Assembly: GCA_002338385.1 (NCBI GenBank)
Contig: DDIE01000059.1
Coordinates: 1-15,949, forward strand
DNA from: Proteobacteria bacterium UBA1858
Lineage (GTDB): Bacteria; Pseudomonadota; Gammaproteobacteria; UBA4575
DNA: 15,949 bases
Reading direction: 5' to 3'
Of the stretch, positions 1 to 5,283 are shown in pieces; the first letter of the stretch is position 1; each line of letters begins with the position of its first letter. The notes under the pieces are model-generated. The model made no database searches, was not told the DNA's origin, and saw only the letters and a list, made by a program, of their open reading frames with translations. Made by a program: the position numbers and the translations under genes.

Positions 1-486
1 GCACGCAGTATTATTGCCGAGGCATTACTTAACTATTTAGGCGACAGTAAATTCTCTGCCTATAGTGCAGGCAGCAATCCAACCGGTGAAGTCAATCCAC
101 GGGCAATAGATATTCTTCGGCGGATGCGTGTTCCTATCAATCAACCTGCCAGCAAGCATTGGGATGAATTTGCCAAGCCGGACGCTCCCGCGCTGGATTT
201 TGTCATTACTGTGTGTGATCGTGCTGCAGGTGAGCCCTGTCCCATATGGCCGGGACAGCCTATGAACGCGCATTGGGGGATTGCAGACCCCGCCGCAGAG
301 GAAGGTGACGATAAAGCTCAATTAGCCGCATTTAGGCGAGCATTTTTAGAACTAGAGAATCGCCTCAAAATATTTGTCAATTTGCCTATTGAAAAGCTGG
401 ATATAATCTCTCTACAAGACAAGCTGAATAAGATTGGCGATACCACCGCGATTGAAATTTCAATGGGGGTAGATGCTATTCGCTAA
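1..486 (+). CDS. arsC: Arsenate reductase ArsC, LMW-PTP type (5' end missing)
   Basis: Reduces arsenate to arsenite in the cytoplasm so that it can be exported; the fold is that of low-molecular-weight protein tyrosine phosphatases. The reading frame is open from base 1. The first in-window residues, ARSIIAEALLN, are the tail of the P-loop (normally CTGNSARS or similar), so the nucleophilic cysteine and roughly the first 10-15 residues lie upstream. Visible family marks are SAGSNPTGEVNPRAI, then VCDRAAGEPCPIWPGQP with two cysteines at in-window codons 72 and 80 (candidate redox cysteines), and HWGIADPAA. The C-terminal extension after FRRAFLELENRLKIF is usual for the longer proteobacterial members. 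The TAA stop overlaps the stop of the opposing photolyase gene by 4 bp. A related phosphatase without arsenate activity cannot be fully excluded, but the CDRAAGE-CP-WPG signature favours ArsC. Confidence 0.88.
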   Translation, partial: ARSIIAEALLNYLGDSKFSAYSAGSNPTGEVNPRAIDILRRMRVPINQPASKHWDEFAKPDAPALDFVITVCDRAAGEPCPIWPGQPMNAHWGIADPAAEEGDDKAQLAAFRRAFLELENRLKIFVNLPIEKLDIISLQDKLNKIGDTTAIEISMGVDAIR

Positions 487-510
487 GCACTTGCGTTAGG
501 ATTAATTTTT
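483..510 (+). terminator. Possible weak terminator hairpin after arsC
   Basis: CTAAGC-ACTT-GC(G)TTAG forms a 6-bp stem with one bulged G (483-499), followed by ATTAATTTTT (501-510). It begins in the arsC stop codon and lies inside the 3' end of the opposing photolyase gene. The stem is short and the T-run is a few bases away, so this is only a candidate intrinsic terminator for the rightward transcript. Confidence 0.3.
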
Positions 511-1934
511 ATCGTCTCGAATGCGGCTAGTGCGCGCTCACGTGCAAAGTGATGTTCTACAATGGGCTGTGGATAGTCTTTGCCCAACTCAACGCCTGCT
601 TCTTGTAATACCGGTGCTGGAGCACCCCAGGGCGCATGTATGAATTTATTGGGCAGATGCTGCAGTTCTGGTAACCATTGTTTGACGTAGATACCATCGG
701 GATCGAATTTCTCACCCTGTAATTGTGGATTGAATATTCTGAAGTAAGGGGCTGCATCCGCTCCACAGCCTGCCACCCATTGCCAGCTGGCAGAGTTATT
801 AGCTAGATCTGCATCGACTAAGGTATCCCAAAACCATGCCTCGCCATGACGCCAGTCAATTAATAAATGTTTGATTAAAAAGGAGGCCACTACCATTCGC
901 ACGCGATTATGCATCCAGCCAGTCTGCAATAACTCACGCATGCCGGCATCGACGATAGGATACCCAGTTTTGCCGTGTTGCCAGGCATTAAGTAACTCAC
1001 TATCGTTTTGCCAAGGGAAATCAGCAAAACTATCTTTAAATGATTGGTCGGGTAAATCTGGCCAATAATGCAGTAAGTAATAGGAGAACTCGCGCCACAT
1101 CAATTCTTTCAGGTACGATTCATTGCCAGGCTCAGAGCCTTTATCGGAGTGAATGACATCATTCCAGATTTGCCGCGGGCTGATCTCACCAAAGTGTAAA
1201 TGGGGGGATATACGTGAGGTACCAATGAATTCGGGACGATTTCTAAGAATGTTATATTTGTTCAGTGCATGCATAGTGAAAGCATCCAAGTTTATTTGCG
1301 CACCCTGTTCGCCAGGCACCCAGTTTTTCTTGAATTCTGCTCCCCACAGTGTCTCGTCAGGCAATAGCTGCCAAGCGTCTAGATCGTCACTCGCGATCGT
1401 TGCAGTATAGGCATCAATTTCATTCGGCGCGGGCAGCGGGTCAGCTACCTGCAGTGTCGCCATCGCGGCTTTGTAGAACGGGGTAAAGACTTTAAAAGGT
1501 TCATTGGACTTATTGAGGACTGTTTCCGGCTCTACCAGCAAATTATTTTTGAACCGTTTAATCGTGAGTATGTCTTTAAAGTGAGCATTAATTTTATTTT
1601 CCAACCCTGCTTGATACGGCTCATAGTGGCGGGAAAAATATAACCCCTGTGCATTTGTTTCATTGATAAGGTTCTCCAATACCTCCAAGGTAGCACCACG
1701 GCGTAATATCAAATCAGTCCGGTAATGTTTTAAATTGCCCGCGAGAGAGGCGAGGCTATGATGTAACCACCATTGCTTAGCAGCGCCCATGGTCCATTTT
1801 TGGGCTAATTCTGGATCATGTATGAAGACGAATATTATTGGTGCGTCAGTTTGGCAGGCATGGTGGAGTGCTGCATTGTCGGTCAAACGCAGGTCCTGCC
1901 GGAACCATACAATAATCGGCTGTTGCTCATTCAT
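483..1934 (-). CDS. phrB: Deoxyribodipyrimidine photo-lyase (CPD photolyase)
   Basis: Light-driven flavoenzyme that splits cyclobutane pyrimidine dimers in DNA, acting in the cytoplasm. The 483 residues are close to the E. coli PhrB length. The N-terminal antenna domain starts with VWFRQDLRLTDNAAL (residues 9-23). The C-terminal half has the class I FAD and DNA-binding signatures TSRISPHLHFGEISPRQ, LMWREFSYYLLHYWP, TGYPIVDAGMRELL, GWMHNRVRMVVASFL, and DLANNSASWQWVAGCGADAA followed by PYFRIFNP. The last motif separates CPD photolyases from most plant-type cryptochromes. The start is fixed by homology (M-N-E-Q-Q just before the first strand), although no Shine-Dalgarno is visible upstream (the minus strand reads TCTCCT before ATG). 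It is monocistronic here: convergent with arsC (4-bp stop overlap) and divergent from the permease. The antenna cofactor (folate or deazaflavin) cannot be told from the sequence. Confidence 0.95.
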   Translation of the reverse strand: MNEQQPIIVWFRQDLRLTDNAALHHACQTDAPIIFVFIHDPELAQKWTMGAAKQWWLHHSLASLAGNLKHYRTDLILRRGATLEVLENLINETNAQGLYFSRHYEPYQAGLENKINAHFKDILTIKRFKNNLLVEPETVLNKSNEPFKVFTPFYKAAMATLQVADPLPAPNEIDAYTATIASDDLDAWQLLPDETLWGAEFKKNWVPGEQGAQINLDAFTMHALNKYNILRNRPEFIGTSRISPHLHFGEISPRQIWNDVIHSDKGSEPGNESYLKELMWREFSYYLLHYWPDLPDQSFKDSFADFPWQNDSELLNAWQHGKTGYPIVDAGMRELLQTGWMHNRVRMVVASFLIKHLLIDWRHGEAWFWDTLVDADLANNSASWQWVAGCGADAAPYFRIFNPQLQGEKFDPDGIYVKQWLPELQHLPNKFIHAPWGAPAPVLQEAGVELGKDYPQPIVEHHFARERALAAFETIKINPNASA

Positions 1935-1967
1935 AGGAGATAATTAATAGATGTGTTAGATTGCCAG

Positions 1968-1975
1968 ATTATAGT
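1968..1975. promoter_or_regulatory. Overlapping divergent -10 elements (photolyase / permease)
   Basis: On the minus strand 1968-1973 reads TATAAT, a perfect -10 that would start phrB about 27 bases upstream of its ATG. On the plus strand 1970-1975 reads TATAGT (5 of 6) and could serve the permease. No good -35 is seen for either (TCAACG at 17 bp for the minus strand). If both are real, the two promoters share bases and would compete. Confidence 0.3.
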
Positions 1976-2022
1976 TAATTCGAAACTAAGCGTTGAATAA
2001 TGTACAGGACGTTAGCCACTCT

Positions 2023-3078
2023 ATGAGCAGTTGCTGTAATACCCCAGAATCGGAGCAGAAACCAACACGAGTCTCTCTCGACTACCTACTCTGGGGTTCG
2101 CTGCTGGCTACGATTATTTTTTATGGCTTACACCTGAGTGAGCAACTTAACCCCTTGGGTAAGCTGGCTGTGCTGAGTAGCTCAGTGTTTGAATTGGTCA
2201 ATATTGTCTGGTGGGGCATATTGCTGGGTATCGTTATCCTAGCAGCCATGGCTAAGGTGCCACGCGAGTTTGTTATGTCGCTACTGGCAACAGGCAGCGG
2301 TTTCAAGGGTATCATGCGGGCTACTATAGGCGGTGTTCTGCTTGATCTGTGTAGTCATGGTATTTTGATGGTCGGCGCTAAGCTCTATGAACGTGGTGCT
2401 TCACTTGGTCAGGTGATGGCTTTCTTGATCGCTAGTCCTTGGAACTCATTCACACTCACGGTCATTCTTGTGGCGCTGATTGGATTACCTTGGACAATAG
2501 TATTCATTATCACCTCAATGCTGATCGCCCTTATCTCTGGAGTCATATTCGATGCCCTGGTCGGACGCAAGGTGCTGCCTGAAAATCCATACAGCTTTGA
2601 TTTGCCTGAGGACTTTCAGTTTTGGCCACAAGCTAAACAACGTCTGGCAGAGACTCAGTTTGATAAAGTAATGATTCTAAGTATGCTCAAAACAGGACTG
2701 GTGGAGTCCAGGATCGTGGTGCGTTGGATTTTATTTGGCATCCTTATCGCGGGTCTCATACGTTTAGTATTGGATGTGGATGCTTTTCAGCAGTATTTCG
2801 GGCCGACATTGCTGGGTTTGGGTTTAACGATGGTTGCAGCAACCATAATAGAGGTGTGCTCTGAAGGCTCAGCACCGGTAGCGGCAGACTTAATGACACG
2901 TGGACAGGCACCGGGGAATAGTTTCGCTTTTCTAATGGGCGGCGTGTCCACCGACTATACTGAAATCATGGTACTCAAAGAGTCGACTCAGTCTTGGAAA
3001 ATTGCACTATTTCTACCTTTGGTGACGCTACCGCAAATATTATTGATCGCCTATTTATTTAACCACTACTCGATCTAA
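2023..3078 (+). CDS. Membrane permease of the UPF0718/ArsP-like family (SO_0444-type metal(loid) efflux)
   Basis: Polytopic inner-membrane protein, 351 residues from this ATG, with about eight hydrophobic segments. The two halves carry matching motifs: SPWNSFTLTVILVALIGLPW in the first and EVCSEGSAPVAADLM...GNSFAFLMGGVSTDYTEIMVLK in the second. This fits the duplicated permease family that includes ArsP organoarsenical exporters and the SO_0444 group, annotated as Cu/Zn efflux. The protein opens with MSSCCNTPESEQ, a Cys-Cys pair that may bind a soft metal; further cysteines lie in LDLCSHG and EVCSEG. I chose ATG 2023 because an AGGA lies upstream and it places the CC pair at the extreme N-terminus; an in-frame TTG at 1993 would add ten residues. 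Its stop overlaps soxB's stop by 4 bp. The substrate is unknown; nearby arsC makes an arsenical one plausible but is not proof. Confidence 0.75.
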   Translation: MSSCCNTPESEQKPTRVSLDYLLWGSLLATIIFYGLHLSEQLNPLGKLAVLSSSVFELVNIVWWGILLGIVILAAMAKVPREFVMSLLATGSGFKGIMRATIGGVLLDLCSHGILMVGAKLYERGASLGQVMAFLIASPWNSFTLTVILVALIGLPWTIVFIITSMLIALISGVIFDALVGRKVLPENPYSFDLPEDFQFWPQAKQRLAETQFDKVMILSMLKTGLVESRIVVRWILFGILIAGLIRLVLDVDAFQQYFGPTLLGLGLTMVAATIIEVCSEGSAPVAADLMTRGQAPGNSFAFLMGGVSTDYTEIMVLKESTQSWKIALFLPLVTLPQILLIAYLFNHYSI

Positions 3079-3090
3079 CCAGCGTTAGAT
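3073..3090. terminator. Perfect inverted repeat at the permease/soxB stop overlap
   Basis: ATCTAAC (3073-3079), a 4-base loop CAGC, and GTTAGAT (3084-3090) form a perfect 7-bp hairpin. The left arm contains both overlapping stop codons, TAA on plus and TAG on minus. Being symmetrical, it could help end transcription from both sides, but there is no strong T-run on either strand, so terminator function is an inference. Confidence 0.35.
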
Positions 3091-4823
3091 TTAATCCGGC
3101 CCAAGTTGTTATCCACACCACTAAGCTTGGGTGTATTGACACCGTCTATGGTGATTTTCTTATGCTGTCGAATATGCTCGGCTACCTGATCCCACACTGG
3201 TGCGCCAATGGCCCGACGATTGACCGTGGCCCAGCCGGCCACGGTGTAGGTTTTTGTGGCCTCAATTAATTCGCCATTATCGAGACGCATGGCATCGATG
3301 CGATGACCAATCTTCTGTTTTGGCTGACAGTGATAGTTCATCCCACCTAGCCTAACCATATCGCCACCTTGTTGATAATAGGGATTGGGATTAAACAAAT
3401 TGTCGCACACGTCTTCAAGGATAAGTTTCAGTTGTGCCCCAGTCATTTCCTGACGATAGGTCTCAGGATAAGTCATGCAAGTTTGATCCAATACATGTTC
3501 CATAGTGATCGGACTATTGACAGGGACAGTGGTGCCCCAACGAAACCCGGGTGACAGGGATATTTGAGTATCGTTTTGTTCGCGTAGTGCATTACAAATG
3601 AGTTGATCAAAAGTACCATTGAAATTGCCCCGGCGATACAAAGTAGACTCAGTGTAGCCAAGTTCCTCCTCTAGCCAGGGTCGAAACGGTTGGCGAACTC
3701 TCTCAATATGCGCAAGCATTGCCGTATCTGCCGGCAGCAGGTTGGCGAATACAGGCAGAAGACGGTAACGATAGTCACGAATTTTGCCGCCACTGATGGC
3801 AAGATCCATCACCCCAAGGAATTTACCGTTCGAACCCGCATTAGTCACCAGAGTGATGCCTTGGGGATTTTTTATTTCTAGTGCATGGGGGATGCCATCA
3901 TGCGTATGGCCGCCTAGGATCACATCAATATGGCTGACTCTACTGGCCAGCTTAATGTCTACATCAGCACCATTGTGAGATAGCAACACAATCACATCAG
4001 GCATATGTTGAGCGCGAATCTCATCAACCAGTGTTTGTAATTCTTCTTCTTTGATACCAAATGTCCAATCTGGAATGAAACGCTTCGGGTTAGCCACTGG
4101 GGTATATGGAAAGGCCTGCCCAATCACCGCGACACGACTATCTGCAAGTGTTTTGATCGTGTAGGGAGGGAACACATGGCCACTCTCGGAATCGAATACT
4201 GGACTATCTGCAAACAATGCTTCTTCGGTGGCATGCACATTCTGGGCGACAAAAGTGCCGTTAAAGGCAGCTATATTGGCTAGTGTTTGATGATCTTGAT
4301 AAGTGAACTCCCAATGCCCCGTCATCACGTCAACGCCGAGCAGATTACATGCCTCAACCATATCCATGCCCTGAGTTTTGTAAGCTGTACCTGAGCCCTG
4401 CCAAGTATCACCCCCATCGAGTAATAACGTTCGTTGCGCGCCCATCTGAGAACGCATTTGTTTAATCAGTGTGGCCAAATGAGCAAAGCCACCTACTTTG
4501 CCGTACTTCAGGAGGGCTTGCTCATAATTAACAGCAGTGAACGCATGTATTAATCTCGGATCAGTAAGCTGAAAATGATCCAACATGGCCTGAGCAACCA
4601 AATGAGGAGGTCTGTTAGTGGCTTCAGCTAATCCTATATTGACATCCGGTTCGCGATAATAAATGGGTAGGAGTTGGGCGTGACAATCAGTAAAGTGCAA
4701 CAAACGCGTATTGCCGAAGGGCTTGAAGCCATACAAGGACTCTGTGCTGGCAGCTGATAGCGGGATGTGCCCGCACAGTGCGGCACTGCTTAGCAGCTGG
4801 AGGAACTCTCTGCGAGTGAGCAT
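3075..4823 (-). CDS. soxB: Thiosulfohydrolase SoxB (Tat-exported, di-manganese)
   Basis: Periplasmic enzyme of the Sox thiosulfate-oxidation pathway that hydrolyses the sulfonate from SoxYZ-bound intermediates, releasing sulfate. The 582 residues match the SoxB norm. The N-terminus has a twin-arginine signal (TRREFLQ, residues 3-9) and a short hydrophobic stretch ending in AAS. Metal-site motifs of the calcineurin-like/5'-nucleotidase fold are FTDCHAQ (D46, H48), DGGDTWQGSGT (D139), GHWEFTY (H170), LLSHNGADVD (H283) and GGHTHDG (H306, H308). GHWEF in place of the NHE of ordinary 5'-nucleotidases separates SoxB from UshA-type enzymes. TNAGSNGKFLG, SPGFRWGT and GGDMVRLGGMNYHC are further SoxB marks. 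No other sox gene is in the window. No clear Shine-Dalgarno precedes the ATG, but the Tat signal supports this start. A candidate promoter with repeats lies upstream. Confidence 0.95.
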   Translation of the reverse strand: MLTRREFLQLLSSAALCGHIPLSAASTESLYGFKPFGNTRLLHFTDCHAQLLPIYYREPDVNIGLAEATNRPPHLVAQAMLDHFQLTDPRLIHAFTAVNYEQALLKYGKVGGFAHLATLIKQMRSQMGAQRTLLLDGGDTWQGSGTAYKTQGMDMVEACNLLGVDVMTGHWEFTYQDHQTLANIAAFNGTFVAQNVHATEEALFADSPVFDSESGHVFPPYTIKTLADSRVAVIGQAFPYTPVANPKRFIPDWTFGIKEEELQTLVDEIRAQHMPDVIVLLSHNGADVDIKLASRVSHIDVILGGHTHDGIPHALEIKNPQGITLVTNAGSNGKFLGVMDLAISGGKIRDYRYRLLPVFANLLPADTAMLAHIERVRQPFRPWLEEELGYTESTLYRRGNFNGTFDQLICNALREQNDTQISLSPGFRWGTTVPVNSPITMEHVLDQTCMTYPETYRQEMTGAQLKLILEDVCDNLFNPNPYYQQGGDMVRLGGMNYHCQPKQKIGHRIDAMRLDNGELIEATKTYTVAGWATVNRRAIGAPVWDQVAEHIRQHKKITIDGVNTPKLSGVDNNLGRIKSNAG

Positions 4824-4886
4824 AGTGGTGTTATTTGAGCCGGTTGAAAATGTTTAAGTTCATGTATTTATTGAGATTAATTAGGT

Positions 4887-4915
4887 TTTACAGCACCCTA
4901 GTCTGAACCTATCAA
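4887..4915 (-). promoter_or_regulatory. Candidate sigma-70 promoter of soxB
   Basis: Read on the minus strand: -35 TTGATA (4910-4915, 5 of 6), a 17-bp spacer, and -10 TGTAAA (4887-4892, 4 of 6). The predicted start near 4880 leaves a leader of about 57 bases before the soxB ATG. A second, weaker possibility just upstream is TTAACA, 16 bp, TATCAA. The -35 coincides with one of the TGATAG repeats. Confidence 0.4.
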
Positions 4916-4957
4916 CAGGTCTTTGATAGTCCAGGCAAGGTCAGTGTTAACCTATCA
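4906..4957. repeat. CTATCA/TGATAG repeat cluster upstream of soxB, possible operator
   Basis: AACCTATCA occurs at 4906-4914 and again at 4949-4957, 43 bp apart (about four helical turns). Between them TTGATAG (4923-4929) is the exact inverse of CTATCAA (4909-4915), making a perfect 7-bp inverted repeat with a 7-base loop. The cluster overlaps the candidate soxB -35 element. This looks like a binding site for a dimeric regulator, but no regulator gene is in the window, so the role is inferred. Confidence 0.4.
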
Positions 4958-5126
4958 TCTCGGGCATGGTTTTACACCCAACAGATGCGGCAATTGTCAT
5001 CGCGACTAATTATTTAGCTCCAGAGGGTGCGCTAGGGTATCTCACAGGCTAGAATAGCTCGCTGACCCAAGAAACTGGGCAGTGTGCTCGCCGCGAATAA
5101 ATTAAGCTGAGCGGTGCAAGTATTAT

Positions 5127-5238
5127 GGTGATCTGTGTCGGTTCCTTTGCAGCGATAGATTGTGAACCCCGCCAGGCCTGGAAGGGAGCAACGGTAGCAG
5201 TTGATTCGGGTGCTGAGATCCAACTGGCATAGATTGCC
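5127..5238 (+). ncRNA. ffs: 4.5S RNA (small bacterial signal recognition particle RNA)
   Basis: RNA component of the signal recognition particle; it binds Ffh and brings ribosomes making membrane proteins to FtsY. The hallmark core GTGAACCCCGCCAGGC, then CTGGAAGGGAGCAACGGTAGC, lies at about 5162-5198, with the GGAA tetraloop at 5180-5183 closed by a U-G pair. The ends were set by pairing: GGTGATCTGTG (5127-5137) pairs along 11 positions, several of them G-U, with CATAGATTGCC (5228-5238). That gives 112 nt, close to the 114 nt of E. coli. It lies 42 bases before dnaX, an arrangement known from Pseudomonas and relatives. Exact ends may differ by a few bases because of processing. No terminator is seen after it, so read-through into dnaX is possible. 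Confidence 0.93.
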
Positions 5239-5247
5239 GCCTAATAC

Positions 5248-5283
5248 AGCCAACATGACTAAACACAATCATTAGCCAACATG
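5248..5283 (+). repeat. Direct repeat AGCCAACATG and six-codon upstream ORF before dnaX
   Basis: AGCCAACATG occurs at 5248-5257 and at 5274-5283; the ATG of the second copy is the dnaX start. The ATG of the first copy (5255) opens a tiny frame, MTKHNH, ending in TAG at 5273-5275, five bases before the dnaX ATG. dnaX has no visible Shine-Dalgarno, so coupling to this mini-ORF is conceivable, but chance is possible. Confidence 0.3.

Larger units (their letters stand above)
4824..5126. other. Intergenic region between soxB and the SRP RNA
   Basis: About 300 bases without a convincing gene. The left part, near soxB, holds a candidate leftward promoter and CTATCA/TGATAG repeats (annotated separately). 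The right part (about 4960-5126) should contain the promoter for the SRP RNA, but I find no convincing -35/-10 pair there: AT-rich bits such as AATAAATTAA (5096-5105) and TATTAT (5121-5126) lack a matching -35. No tRNA, no terminator with a T-run and no protein-like reading frame is seen. Confidence 0.6.

Noticed and set aside
4835..4861. GAACTT on the minus strand upstream of soxB as a sigma-E promoter
   Set aside because: The sequence 15-16 bases downstream (GCTCAA) does not match the sigma-E -10 (GTCTAA/TCTGA).
5066..5079. CCCA-AGAAAC-TGGG hairpin as a terminator between soxB and ffs
   Set aside because: Only a 4-bp stem with no T-run on either strand, and no transcript that would need ending there.
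4824..5126. A tRNA or second small RNA in the soxB-ffs gap
   Set aside because: No cloverleaf, TTC-arm signature or conserved RNA core could be found by eye.
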